The notes under the pieces: generated by a model
What the model saw: the letters and a program-made list of their open reading frames with translations, nothing else
Databases searched by the model: none
What the model was told of the DNA's origin: nothing
Program-made: the position numbers and the translations under genes
Source: Spirillospora albida
GTDB taxonomy: Bacteria > Actinomycetota > Actinomycetes > Streptosporangiales > Streptosporangiaceae
DNA length: 64,000 nt
Direction: 5' to 3'
Assembly (NCBI RefSeq): GCF_000718255.1
Contig: NZ_JOFJ01000023.1
Coordinates: forward strand, 1-64,000
Shown: piece after piece, positions 25,633 through 34,054 of the stretch
How positions within the stretch are numbered: position 1 is the first letter of the stretch
How the letters are laid out: each line of letters opens with the position of its first letter

Positions 25633-26100
25633 ATGGCGACGGTCACGAGCCCTCTGCCCGACAAGGCCAAGAAGGCCGCCGGAGAGGCCCTGCAGGGCGC
25701 TCTCATCGATCTGATCGACCTGGGCCTGCTCGCGAAGCAGGCGCACTGGAACCTGACCGGCCGCAACTTCAAGGTCGTCCACGAGCACCTGGACGAGATC
25801 GTCACCCTCGCCCGGCAGGCCCAGGACGATGTCGCGGAACGTGCCGTGACGATCGGCGTCAACCCCGACGGCCGGTCCCGCACGGTCGCCGACCGCACGG
25901 AACTGGACCAGCTTGAGGCCGGCTACCTCGCCGACGACAAGGTCGCGGCCGCGATCACCGGCCTGCTCGCCCAGATCATCGCCCGTTTCCGCGGCCACAT
26001 CGCGGCCACGGAGGAAGCCGACCCGGTCAGCCAGGACCTTCTGATCGGCGTCACCGCCGAGCTGGAGAAGCAGCACTGGATGTTCCAGGCCCAGAGCTGA
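25633..26100 (+). CDS. dps: Dps family ferritin-like DNA-protection protein
   Basis: A 155-residue dodecameric mini-ferritin that oxidises and stores iron and protects DNA from peroxide. The ferroxidase ligands are in KQAHWNLTGRNF (His about 37), the HEHLDEIVTLARQAQDD segment (Asp/Glu) and DVAERA. The N-terminal tail MATVTSPLPDKAKKAAGE contains several lysines that could bind DNA. AAGGAG nine bases before the ATG gives the start. It is a monocistronic gene with 170 bp upstream. Confidence 0.92.
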   Translation: MATVTSPLPDKAKKAAGEALQGALIDLIDLGLLAKQAHWNLTGRNFKVVHEHLDEIVTLARQAQDDVAERAVTIGVNPDGRSRTVADRTELDQLEAGYLADDKVAAAITGLLAQIIARFRGHIAATEEADPVSQDLLIGVTAELEKQHWMFQAQS

Positions 26101-26248
26101 TCGCGGTGCCCTCGGCCGCCCCCTTCCCAAGGGCGCGGCGGTGCGGTCGCCGCATCGCCGCGGCCCGACCGGGGGCGCTCCGCGCGATCGGTCTCCCGCT
26201 CCGCTCGTAACCGGCTCCGCTCGCGGTCCAGGTCGTCGACGGCCGAGG

Positions 26249-27040
26249 TCAGGGCCGGGGTGGTTGGCATCGGGGGCACCAGTAGGTGATTCTGCTCTGC
26301 CTCGCCTCGCCCTGGTCTCGGCGTTCGACGCGGGTGCCGCAGCGGCGGCAGGGGCGGCCCGCCCGGCCGTAGACCCAGTGCTCGTGGCCGCGGCGCAGGT
26401 CGCCCGTGGTGATGTGGCCGTGGCGGGCCTTGTTGGCGTCCAGGAGCCGGTGGGCGAGTTCCACCACGTCCGCGAGTTCCGGGACCTCCTGGACTGGTGT
26501 CCAAGGGTGGACGCCGCGGAGGAACAGGATCTCCGCCTTGTAGACGTTGCCGATGCCCGCCAGGCACGCCTGGTCGAGGAGCGCCTCCCCGATGGCGCGC
26601 TCCGGCCGCACCATCAGGCGCCGGACGGACTCGGTGGCGAGAGCGCCGTTCCAGAGCGGGTTGAGGAGGTCGGGGCCGAGGTGCCCGACGGCCTGGTCCT
26701 CGTTCTCCGTGCGCAGCAGTTCCACGACGCCCAGGGACGTGCCTATCGCCATCTGCTCGGCGTTCCCCAGCACGAGGCGCACCCGATGGTCCGTGGGCGG
26801 TGGGCCGGCGGGGCGGATGTGCCAGCGGCCCTCCATCCTGAGGTGCGTGTGGACGGTCAGGCCGCCCTCGACGCGGATGAGGAGGTGCTTGCCGCGTGGC
26901 ACGGCCTCCAGGACGGCCCGTCCGCGCAGGTCGGCGCCGGCGAAGCGCGGGACCCGGAAGTCCGAGCGGGTCAGGGTGCGCCCGGCCAGAGCCCGGTGCA
27001 GGTTCCGCGCGGCCAGCCAGACGTTGTCGCCCTCGGGCAC
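26249..27040 (-). CDS. Fpg/Nei family DNA glycosylase (Nei2-like endonuclease VIII)
   Basis: Base-excision-repair enzyme that removes oxidised bases and nicks the strand. The 263-residue protein begins MPEGDNVW, giving the catalytic Pro and Glu at positions 2 and 3 after Met removal, has the conserved Lys in RGKHLL (about 51), a helix-two-turn-helix with GIGNVYKAEILFL (about 165-177), and a C-terminal zinc finger C-x2-C...C-x2-C (CRRC ... CPRC). MPEGDxVW is typical of actinobacterial Nei2 rather than Fpg (MPELPEV). GAGGAGG precedes the ATG. It follows the Rrf2 gene by 12 bp and is probably co-transcribed with it. Confidence 0.9.
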   Translation of the reverse strand: MPEGDNVWLAARNLHRALAGRTLTRSDFRVPRFAGADLRGRAVLEAVPRGKHLLIRVEGGLTVHTHLRMEGRWHIRPAGPPPTDHRVRLVLGNAEQMAIGTSLGVVELLRTENEDQAVGHLGPDLLNPLWNGALATESVRRLMVRPERAIGEALLDQACLAGIGNVYKAEILFLRGVHPWTPVQEVPELADVVELAHRLLDANKARHGHITTGDLRRGHEHWVYGRAGRPCRRCGTRVERRDQGEARQSRITYWCPRCQPPRP

Positions 27041-27052
27041 GTCACCGCCTCC

Positions 27053-27517
27053 TCAGAGGAACGAGGGGCTCTCCCAGGCGGAGGGGTCCTCGGTGAGGGC
27101 GTGGACCGGGGGCGGCAGCTCGCCCGCCGCGATGTGCGCGAGCGTGACGGACTCGAGGATGGAGCGCTCGCTGGCGCGCAGCGCGATCCACACGTCCTGC
27201 AGGGACTTCGCCGGACCGGTGTACCCGACGTGCTCGGGGCGCTCGCCCCGGACGCCGAGCAGGGGGCCGTCGATGGCGCGGATGATGTCGGCGAGGGCGA
27301 TGTCGGCCGCGGGCTTGGCCAGCCAGTAGCCGCCCTCCGGCCCGCGCTGGCTCCGGACGAGCCCGGACCGGCGCAGCTGGCCGAGGATGTTCTCGAGGAA
27401 TTTGGGCGGGATCTGCTGCGCTTCCGCGAGCTGGACGGCGGTCACCGGGTGGTTCCCGGCCACCGCCAGCTCCGCGGCGGCGCGCAAGGCGTAGTCGACC
27501 CGGGCGGACAATCGCAT
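27053..27517 (-). CDS. Rrf2 family transcriptional regulator lacking cysteines
   Basis: A 154-residue regulator with the Rrf2 winged helix at residues 1-75 (MRLSARVDYALRAAAELA, PPKFLENILGQLRRSGLV, SQRGPEGGYWLA). Iron-sulphur sensing members (IscR, NsrR, RsrR) have three Cys after residue 90; here the corresponding stretch (GVRGERPEHVGYTGPAKS) has none, and the entire protein has no cysteine. It is therefore of the cluster-free type, like CymR. An upstream in-frame codon exists, but the ATG starting MRLSARVDY fits the family start. The only co-directional neighbour is the Nei glycosylase. Confidence 0.88.
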   Translation of the reverse strand: MRLSARVDYALRAAAELAVAGNHPVTAVQLAEAQQIPPKFLENILGQLRRSGLVRSQRGPEGGYWLAKPAADIALADIIRAIDGPLLGVRGERPEHVGYTGPAKSLQDVWIALRASERSILESVTLAHIAAGELPPPVHALTEDPSAWESPSFL

Positions 27518-27580
27518 GTGGTCATTATCCCTTGCCGATGGGACTGGTCGGACTAACCGCCCCGAGAGGGGGCGTGACGT

Positions 27581-27614
27581 GCCCGCGCGCACCGGGTGAG
27601 GGAACCGCGCGGGC
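27581..27614 (-). terminator. Hairpin after the sugar-uptake operon
   Basis: GCCCGCGCG at 27581-27589 pairs perfectly with CGCGCGGGC at 27606-27614. It lies 15 bp beyond the stop of the GH3 gene on the minus strand and probably terminates the four-gene transport unit. Confidence 0.55.
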
Positions 27615-27628
27615 CCGCCACGGGTCTG

Positions 27629-29068
27629 TCAGGCCAGGCCCAGGAGCTCCGCCGCCGCCTGGGCGTTGGCGTTGGCGGCGCCGTAGGTGGCCAGGTAGGT
27701 GCCCGCGCCGGGGCGCCAGACGGGGAGGCCCATCTCCACGACGATCGCGTCGGGGCGCGCGCCGAGCAGGGTCCTCGTCAGTTCGCGCTGTGCGGGGTGG
27801 CGGTGGGCGTCGCGCAGGACGATCACCAGGCCGCGGCCGGTGGCACGTTCCAGGAGGCTGCTCGCCTGCTCGCCGCCGTCCGCCTGGACGGCGTCCTCGG
27901 CCCACGGGCGCAGTCCCCAGGGGGTCGGGCCCACGGCGATGTTGCCGGACGACTCCATCTCCACGACGAGGGGCGGGGTGCCGTTCCAGCCGGGGAGGGA
28001 GCCCGTCACCCGGACGGCGCGGCGGGCGGCGTCCAGGCCGGCGGAGCGGTCGATCTCCGCCGGGGGATGGCCGGCGAGCCAGGTGCGGAGGGCGCGCGTG
28101 CGTTCCGCGGCGGCGGCCAGGTGCTCGGCGGGGAGGCGGCCCACGCGGACCGCCTTGATCATCGCGTCCAGGGTCGCCTGGAGGGTCTCGGCGTGCTCGC
28201 GGGGGCCGAGGCAGAGGAGGTCGGCGCCCGCGATCAAGGCGCGGACGGCGGCCTCGGGGATGCCGATCTCGCCGCTGGCGCCCTTCATGTCGAGCGCGTC
28301 GGTGACGATGACGCCCTCGAACCCGAGATGGTCGCGGAGCAGGCCGGTGATCGCGGCGTGCGACAGGGTGGCCGGGGCGCCGCCGGTGATCGCGGGCAGG
28401 TTGAGGTGCCCGGTCATCACCGCGCGGGCGCCGGCCGCGATCGCCGCCCGGAACGGGACGAGCTCGCGGCGGTCCAGCAGGTCCAGGTCGGCGTCGACGA
28501 GCGGGACCGCGAGGTGGGAGTCCTCGACGGTGGCGCCGTGGCCGGGGAAGTGCTTCGCGCAGGCCGCGACGCCCGCCTCCTGCGTCCCGGTGACGGCCGC
28601 GGCGGCGTGCCGGGCGACGACGCCCGGGTCGGAGCCGAACGACCGGGTTCCGATGACGGGGTTGTCATCGGCCGTGTTCACGTCCGCGGACGGGGCGAAG
28701 TTCAGGTTGACGCCGACCGCGGCGAGCTCGGCTCCCATCGACCGGTACACGCGGCGGGTCAGCTCCGGGTCGTCGACCGCGCCGAGCGCGGCGTTCCCCG
28801 GGTAGGGGCTGCCGGTCGCGTGCCCGCCGAGCCGGGTGACGTCCCCGCCCTCCTCGTCGATGGTGACGATCGGGTCGGCGACGTCCCGCATCCGTGCGGT
28901 GAGCGCGGCGAGCGACTCCGGGCTCGGGACGTTCCCGGTCAGCGCGAACAGCGTGACGCCGCCGAGGCCCTTCTCCAGTTCGGCGAGCAGCCAGCCGGGA
29001 GCGGTCGCGCCGGGGAACGAGGGGAGCAGGGTGCCGCGGGCGAGCCGCGCGATGTCGTCGCCGGTCAC
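27629..29068 (-). CDS. GH3 beta-N-acetylhexosaminidase (NagZ/DasD-like), cytoplasmic
   Basis: A 479-residue glycoside hydrolase family 3 enzyme that would release N-acetylglucosamine from chitobiose or cell-wall fragments. The NagZ signature KHFPGHG (172-178) and the nucleophile strand VIVTDALDM (Asp257) are intact, and the KHFPGHGxxxxDSH His/Asp pair used for protonation by NagZ-type enzymes follows. No signal peptide, so it acts in the cytoplasm on imported sugar. A C-terminal extension beyond residue 340 forms the second GH3-type domain. GTG start in a GTGA overlap with the upstream permease gene, so it belongs to the transport operon, as dasD does near dasABC in Streptomyces. Confidence 0.88.
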   Translation of the reverse strand: MTGDDIARLARGTLLPSFPGATAPGWLLAELEKGLGGVTLFALTGNVPSPESLAALTARMRDVADPIVTIDEEGGDVTRLGGHATGSPYPGNAALGAVDDPELTRRVYRSMGAELAAVGVNLNFAPSADVNTADDNPVIGTRSFGSDPGVVARHAAAAVTGTQEAGVAACAKHFPGHGATVEDSHLAVPLVDADLDLLDRRELVPFRAAIAAGARAVMTGHLNLPAITGGAPATLSHAAITGLLRDHLGFEGVIVTDALDMKGASGEIGIPEAAVRALIAGADLLCLGPREHAETLQATLDAMIKAVRVGRLPAEHLAAAAERTRALRTWLAGHPPAEIDRSAGLDAARRAVRVTGSLPGWNGTPPLVVEMESSGNIAVGPTPWGLRPWAEDAVQADGGEQASSLLERATGRGLVIVLRDAHRHPAQRELTRTLLGARPDAIVVEMGLPVWRPGAGTYLATYGAANANAQAAAELLGLA

Positions 29069-29901
29069 CCCTTCACCGCCCCGGCGGTCAGCCCGGACAC
29101 CATGCGGCGCTGGACGAAGAGGAAGAACACGATGACGGGAATGGTGAGCAGCGTGGACGCTGCCATGATCGGCCCCCAGGCGTTGCCGCTGCGTCCGAAG
29201 AAGAACTGCAGCATGATCGGCAGGGTGTACTTGCCCTGGTCGTCCAGGAACGTGTAGGCGAAGATGAACTCGTTCCAGGCGGTGATGAACGAGAAGATGC
29301 TGGTCGCGACGAGCCCCGGCGCGACGAGGGGGAGCAGGACGGTGAAGAACGTCCGGATCGGCCCGGCGCCGTCGATCGCGGCGGCCTCCTCCAGCTCCTT
29401 CGGGACGGCCGCGACGAAGCCGCGCAGCATCCAGATCGCGAACGGCACCGCGAACCCGATGTAGACGAGGACCAGGCCGGGCAGGCTGTCCAGCATCCCG
29501 AGCTTCTTGAGGTCGAGGAACAGCGGGATGACCAGGGCCTCCAGCGGCACCATCTGGACGACCAGCAGCATCACGAGGAACGTCGTCCGGAACCGGAAGC
29601 GGAACCGCGCGACGGCGGTCGCGGCGAGGAGCGCGAGCAGGCTCGACACGACGACGGTGACGAGCGCGAGGACGGCGCTGTTGCGGAAGTACGCCCAGAA
29701 CGACACCTCCGCGATGCCGCCGTTGAGCACGAGGTCGAAGTGCTCCAGCGTCGGATGCGCCGGCAGCGGCCTCGGGGTGGTGCTGAATATCTCGGTGTTC
29801 GGCTTGAACGCGGTGGACGCCATCCAGAAGACGGGGAAGACGGCCAGGACGAAGACGACCAGCCCCGTCGCGTTCAGCAGGTATCTCCGGGCGCGCTTCA
29901 C
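29065..29901 (-). CDS. Carbohydrate ABC transporter permease (DasC/MalG type)
   Basis: A 278-residue inner-membrane permease with about six membrane segments. The EAA loop that contacts the ATPase reads EEAAAIDGAGPIRTFFTVLLP (about residues 185-205). The sequence VPLEALVIPLFLDLKKLGML is typical of MalG-type sugar permeases. GTG start with GGGGGAG five bases upstream, overlapping the stop of the partner permease by 4 bp. The longer frame upstream is a shadow of the partner gene. Confidence 0.9.
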   Translation of the reverse strand: MKRARRYLLNATGLVVFVLAVFPVFWMASTAFKPNTEIFSTTPRPLPAHPTLEHFDLVLNGGIAEVSFWAYFRNSAVLALVTVVVSSLLALLAATAVARFRFRFRTTFLVMLLVVQMVPLEALVIPLFLDLKKLGMLDSLPGLVLVYIGFAVPFAIWMLRGFVAAVPKELEEAAAIDGAGPIRTFFTVLLPLVAPGLVATSIFSFITAWNEFIFAYTFLDDQGKYTLPIMLQFFFGRSGNAWGPIMAASTLLTIPVIVFFLFVQRRMVSGLTAGAVKG

Positions 29902-30866
29902 TTCGTCTCCCCCTGACGGACCATCACGCGGACGTACAGCGCCGTGACCACGAGCAGGATCATGGTGAGGACCAGCGCGATCGCCGAGCCCATGCCGAGC
30001 TTGGGATTGAGGGACCCGAACGCCTCGGAGAACGCGTACAGCGACAGGTTGAAGGCGTCGCGGTTCGCCAGCCCGGACATGATGAACAGCTGGGTGAACA
30101 CCTTGAAGTCCCAGATCACGCTCATGACGAGCAGGACCATGAAGATCGGCTTGAGCAGCGGGTAGGTGATGCTCCAGAACGTCCGCCACGGGCCGGACCC
30201 GTCCACCCGCGCCGCCTCGTACAGCTCGCTCGGCACGCTCTTCAGGCCCGCGAGGACGGACACCGCGACGAACGGGCACGACTGCCACACCACGCACACC
30301 GTGAGGACGGTGTAGGTCGACAGCGGCGTCGCGAACCAGTTGTGGTCGGCCCAGCCGCCGCCGATCAGCGCGTCCGGCAGAAGGTCCAGGCACCAGTTGA
30401 CCAGGCCGCCGGTCGTGCCGAACAGCCAGGAGAAGATGATCGCGGCGGTGACCGGCGGGGTCGCCCAGGCGATCATGACGCCGCCCGAGACGAACGCCGA
30501 CATCCGCTTGCCGAGCTTGTTGAGCAGCAGCCCGACCAGCGTCCCGACCAGCATCGTCAGCGTCACCGCGACCACCGCGAACAGCACGGTGTTGCGGAAC
30601 GTCTGCCAGAAGAACGGGTCGCTGAGGATCTTGTCGAAGTTCTCGGTGCCGACCTGCTCGGCGGGCTCGCCGCGGAGCTGGCGGTTGCCGACCTTCTGGA
30701 ACGACATGATCCCGATCTGGACCATCGGCCAGAACATCAGCAGGGCGATCACGATCACGGTGGGCGCGATCAGCAGGTACGGCCCGAGGCGGGGCCGGCG
30801 GCGGATGCGGGCGCCGGCGGCCTTGCGGCCCGGCGGCTTGCGCACCGCGGGTGCGGTGTCGAGCAT
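29898..30866 (-). CDS. Carbohydrate ABC transporter permease (DasB/MalF type)
   Basis: A 322-residue permease with a basic N-terminal tail (VRKPPGRKAAGARIRRRPR) and about six membrane segments starting at GPYLLIAPTVIVIALLMFWP. The EAA loop is YEAARVDGSGPWRTFWSITYP (about 205-225). It pairs with the downstream MalG-type permease to form the membrane channel of a sugar importer. There is 59 bp between it and the binding-protein gene. No ATPase gene is in the operon; the shared MsiK-type ATPase used by many actinobacterial sugar importers would be expected to energise it. Confidence 0.9.
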   Translation of the reverse strand: MLDTAPAVRKPPGRKAAGARIRRRPRLGPYLLIAPTVIVIALLMFWPMVQIGIMSFQKVGNRQLRGEPAEQVGTENFDKILSDPFFWQTFRNTVLFAVVAVTLTMLVGTLVGLLLNKLGKRMSAFVSGGVMIAWATPPVTAAIIFSWLFGTTGGLVNWCLDLLPDALIGGGWADHNWFATPLSTYTVLTVCVVWQSCPFVAVSVLAGLKSVPSELYEAARVDGSGPWRTFWSITYPLLKPIFMVLLVMSVIWDFKVFTQLFIMSGLANRDAFNLSLYAFSEAFGSLNPKLGMGSAIALVLTMILLVVTALYVRVMVRQGETK

Positions 30867-30925
30867 GGGCGGTTCCGATCGACGGTGACGGGCGGGAGTC
30901 GGCCGGGACGGTCCCGTGCCTGCGG

Positions 30926-32191
30926 CTACGGGTTGAGCAGGGTGTTGGCCTGCTCGTTGGCCTTCTTCAGCTCCCCGTCCGCGGACTTGCCCTGCATGAT
31001 GGCCTTCACCGCGTTCGGCAGGACCTTCTTCGCCTGCTCGAACTCACCCCAGCCGGCGCTGATCGGGGTGAACTTGGTGTTGGTCGCGATCTGGGTGAAG
31101 ATCTCCAGCTTCGGGTCGGTGAACTTCACGTCCGACCGCATGGAGGAGAAGCCGCTGTAGTCGGCCCACGCCTTGGCGTTCTTGGCGTTGTTCAGGACGG
31201 TGATGTAGTCGAACGCCGCGCCCTTGGCCTTGCTGTCCTTCCAGACGGCGAGGTCGGAGCCGCCCGCCATGACGGGCGCGTTGCCGCCGGTCTTGGTCGG
31301 GATCGGGAAGACGCCCCACTTCCCGGCGTCCTTCTCGGAGATCTTCTTCATCTCCTTGAGGGCCCAGCTGCCGTCGATGTACATGCCGAGCTTGCCGAGA
31401 GCGAAGTCCCGCTGCGGGCCCTCGAGCTCGTTCTTGCCGATGTACTTCTCCGGGGCGACCTTCTCCTTGGAGACGAGACCGGCGTAGAAGTTCACGGCCT
31501 CGGCGGCCTGCGGCTGGTCGAGCCTGCCGGCCCACTTGCCGCCCTCCTTGACCGCGACCTCGCCGCCGTTGCCCCAGATGAAGCTGACGAGGGCGTTGGT
31601 CTGGTCGCTCGGCGCGCCGATGCCGGGGACCTTCTTCCCGTCCTGGATCTTCTTCGCGGCGGCCGTCAGGTCGGCCCAGGTCTTCGGCTGCTGGATGCCG
31701 AGCTCCTGGAACCAGTCCGTCCGGTACCAGATGCCGCGGACGCCGCCGTACCACGGCACCGCGTAGGTCTTGCCGTCCCCCTGGTCGTTGGCGAGGGCGG
31801 TCTTGTTCAGCGTCTTGCCGTCCGCCCAGCCGTCCAACTCGTCGGTGATGTCGGCGAGGTTGCCCTGCTCGATGTGGGACTGGACGTCGGTGTTGCCGAG
31901 CTCGGTGACGTCCGGGCCCTCACCGCCCGCCGCGGCCTTCTGGAACGTGGGGGCGACCTGCGGCCACGGCACGTACTTGATCTGGACGTCGGTGTTCGGG
32001 TGCTTCTGCTTGAACTCGGCCTCGACGCCGTCGAGGAACTTGGTCTGCTCGGGCGTCCCGTCGCCCATCATCCAGACCTTGAGCGTCGCCGGGTCCTTGC
32101 CCGCCGCGGAGTCGTCCTTGTCGTCACCGCCGCAGGCCGTGGCGGCCAGGGCGATCGCGGCCGCTGCGGCCACAACCTTGAAGTACTTCAC
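30926..32191 (-). CDS. Extracellular sugar-binding lipoprotein of a carbohydrate ABC importer
   Basis: A 421-residue family 1 solute-binding protein. The signal peptide ends in the lipobox ATAC (Cys20), so it is lipid-anchored outside the cell. It has typical features of oligosaccharide binders: ATLKVWMMGDGT, WPQVAPTFQKAAAGGEGPDV, a WYGGVRGIWYRTDWF hinge region and aromatic residues that could stack on sugars. Together with the GH3 N-acetylhexosaminidase and ROK regulator, chitobiose or a related disaccharide is the likely cargo, but this is inferred from neighbours. GTG start with AAGGA seven bases upstream; a longer frame exists without support. Confidence 0.88.
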   Translation of the reverse strand: MKYFKVVAAAAAIALAATACGGDDKDDSAAGKDPATLKVWMMGDGTPEQTKFLDGVEAEFKQKHPNTDVQIKYVPWPQVAPTFQKAAAGGEGPDVTELGNTDVQSHIEQGNLADITDELDGWADGKTLNKTALANDQGDGKTYAVPWYGGVRGIWYRTDWFQELGIQQPKTWADLTAAAKKIQDGKKVPGIGAPSDQTNALVSFIWGNGGEVAVKEGGKWAGRLDQPQAAEAVNFYAGLVSKEKVAPEKYIGKNELEGPQRDFALGKLGMYIDGSWALKEMKKISEKDAGKWGVFPIPTKTGGNAPVMAGGSDLAVWKDSKAKGAAFDYITVLNNAKNAKAWADYSGFSSMRSDVKFTDPKLEIFTQIATNTKFTPISAGWGEFEQAKKVLPNAVKAIMQGKSADGELKKANEQANTLLNP

Positions 32192-32259
32192 TGGTGAATC
32201 CTTTCCGGCATCCGCCTCGCGTGGCCTTGCTGGCCTGCGATGCCAGTGGAGCACGTGCC

Positions 32260-32273
32260 GACCCTTTAGGGTC
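32260..32273. promoter_or_regulatory. Inverted repeat GACCCT-TT-AGGGTC upstream of the binding-protein gene
   Basis: A 6-bp-arm inverted repeat with a 2-base centre, 69-82 bp before the binding-protein start. It could be an operator for the transport operon. It does not match the DasR dre consensus (ACTGGTCTAGACCACT) well, so the regulator is unknown. Confidence 0.4.
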
Positions 32274-32390
32274 CGACCATGCCCCCCTCGCTACCGCGTC
32301 GATCGCGGGCGCCCTGCTCGCCAGTCGGCGTGTTGCGCGCGCCCCCGCCCCGGGGTGCCGGTGCGGTCGGCGCTGTGCGCGTAAACTAAC

Positions 32391-32405
32391 AAGAAACTTT
32401 CCTAA
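32391..32405. promoter_or_regulatory. Candidate ROK-family operator upstream of the ROK gene
   Basis: AAGAAACTTTCCTAA (minus strand TTAGGAAAGTTTCTT) is an imperfect palindrome in a markedly AT-rich island of about 35 bp, 45-59 bp before the ROK start codon. A GAAA-C-TTTC core is frequent in operators of ROK/XylR-type repressors. A small stem CCGCT-CGTT-AGCGG follows at 32412-32425. Confidence 0.45.
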
Positions 32406-32449
32406 ATAAAACCGCTCGTTAGCGGATTGAGACATGGAGGTCCACCGGC

Positions 32450-33670
32450 ATGGCGAGACGCCCGGGAACGCCGCGGCTGCTGCGCGAGCTCAACGACCGC
32501 GCCGCGCTCGACCTTCTCGTCGAGCAGGGGCCCCTGACCCGCGCCCAGATCGGGGAGCACACCGGGCTGTCCAAGGTCACCGCGTCGCAGCTGCTGTCCC
32601 GGCTCGAGGAGCGCGGCCTCGTCGAGGTCGCGGGCGAGCAGGCCGGCGGCCGCGGCCCCAACGCCGCCCTCTACGCCGTCGTGCCGTCCGCGGCCTACGT
32701 CGCCGGGCTCGAGGTCGGGCCGGACGGCGTCACCGCCGGTGTCGCCGACATCACGGGGACGCTCGCCGCCCAGGTCACCGTGGACCCCAACGGCGCCGAC
32801 GACCCCGTGAGGACGGTGCACGACGCCGTCGTCAAGGCGTGCCGCTCGGCTCGCGTCGCCGTCGGCCGGCTCAGCGCCTTCGTGATCGGGACGCCCGGCG
32901 TCGTCGACCCGCGCTCCGGCGACGTCCAGTTCTCGTTCGACCTGCCGAGCTGGCACGAGGGCGTCCTCGCCGCCCTGAGGACCGACCTGCGCCGTCCCGT
33001 CACGATCGAGAACGACGTCAACCTCGCCGCCGTCGCCGAACGCGCCTACGGCGCCGCCCGCGGCGCCGACGACTTCGCGCTGATGTGGCTCGACCGCGGC
33101 ATGGGCCTTTCGGTCATGCTCGGCGGCAGGCTGCACCGCGGCCGCTCCGGTGGCGCCGGCGAGATCGGCTACCTGCCCGTGCCCGGCGCGCCCCTCCCCA
33201 TCGGCGCCGCCCGCCGCGGACCCGAGGACGAGGGCGTCACCGAATCGACGTCATGGGGCAAACCGGCCATCGCCGGCGGTTACGGTTCCCTGGTCGGCGC
33301 CGACGCGGTCCGCGCCCTCGCCCACTCGCACGGCATCACCGAACCGACCGCCGTCGCCTGCGTCCGCGCCGCCGCCGAAGACGAGACGATGGGCGGCGCC
33401 TTCCTGGACGAACTCGCCGTCCGGATCTCCTACGGAGTGACCTCGGTCAACATCGTCCTGGACCCGGGCCTGGTGGTGCTGTCGGGCAGCCTGGGCAGCG
33501 CGGGCGGCGTCCCGCTCGCCTCCCGGATCGAGCGGACCGTCGGCCGCATCAGCCCCACCCGCCCCACCGTCGCCGTCACCCGCGTCGAGGGCAACCCCGT
33601 ACTGCGCGGCGCCCTGCACTCGGCCCTGGAGCAGGCCCGCGACGAGGTCTTCTCCGCCGACCCCGCCTGA
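32450..33670 (+). CDS. ROK family transcriptional regulator
   Basis: A 406-residue regulator with an N-terminal MarR-like winged helix (LDLLVEQGPLTRAQIGEHTG, LSKVTASQLLSRLEERGLV, residues about 20-60) and a C-terminal ROK domain. Relics of sugar-kinase motifs are seen (FVIGTPGVVDP, IENDVNLAAVAER, GGAGEIGYLPV), but the phosphate-binding DxGxT motif is degenerate and the CxCGxxGCxE zinc motif is missing, replaced by GAARRGPEDEGVTES. It therefore should sense sugar without phosphorylating it. GGAGG nine bases before the ATG. It is divergent from the sugar-uptake operon and most likely represses it. Confidence 0.88.
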   Translation: MARRPGTPRLLRELNDRAALDLLVEQGPLTRAQIGEHTGLSKVTASQLLSRLEERGLVEVAGEQAGGRGPNAALYAVVPSAAYVAGLEVGPDGVTAGVADITGTLAAQVTVDPNGADDPVRTVHDAVVKACRSARVAVGRLSAFVIGTPGVVDPRSGDVQFSFDLPSWHEGVLAALRTDLRRPVTIENDVNLAAVAERAYGAARGADDFALMWLDRGMGLSVMLGGRLHRGRSGGAGEIGYLPVPGAPLPIGAARRGPEDEGVTESTSWGKPAIAGGYGSLVGADAVRALAHSHGITEPTAVACVRAAAEDETMGGAFLDELAVRISYGVTSVNIVLDPGLVVLSGSLGSAGGVPLASRIERTVGRISPTRPTVAVTRVEGNPVLRGALHSALEQARDEVFSADPA

Positions 33671-33692
33671 CCCCGCCGGGCGGCGGCCCGCG

Positions 33693-33827
33693 CTACTTCG
33701 GTGCCGCCGGGACCGGCGCGGGCCGGTCGCTGCGGCGTGGATCGCTCAAGGCGCGGTCGATGAGCGTCCGGCTGATGATCTGGCGCTTGCGCCGCTGGGC
33801 GGCGGCCAGCCGAGCCGTAGGTGTCAT
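33693..33827 (-). CDS. Possible small basic protein, hypothetical
   Basis: A 44-residue open frame (MTPTARLAAAQRRKRQIISR ... ALSDPRRSDRPAPVP) rich in Arg and Lys, with third-position GC typical of local genes. A longer version starting at 33890 is possible. Neither start has a clear ribosome-binding site (only GGGG). Family not recognised; it may be spurious. It is convergent with the ROK gene; the remaining 33828-34054 interval appears to be the secA2 upstream region with no other gene seen. Confidence 0.35.
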   Translation of the reverse strand: MTPTARLAAAQRRKRQIISRTLIDRALSDPRRSDRPAPVPAAPK

Positions 33828-34054
33828 GGTGAAACCCCGTTCCGCGGTGGCGCTTTCCCCGTCGGCCACCGCAACCCCGTAGGCACCCATGGTCTCAGAG
33901 ATCGTGCTTGCGGAGGCTCCATCCGGAGAATGAGATCGGGCTCAGACTTCCTGCCGATGCGGCCCTGACGTCCCGGATCGCACCTGGGATCATGGGAACG
34001 ACGGGCATTCCGCGCCCGTTGGGGGAACCGTGACCGAGCGAACGAGGGGACGCC

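Noticed and set aside
32260..32273. DasR dre operator
   Set aside because: The palindrome GACCCTTTAGGGTC shares little with the dre consensus beyond symmetry; listed only as an unassigned inverted repeat.
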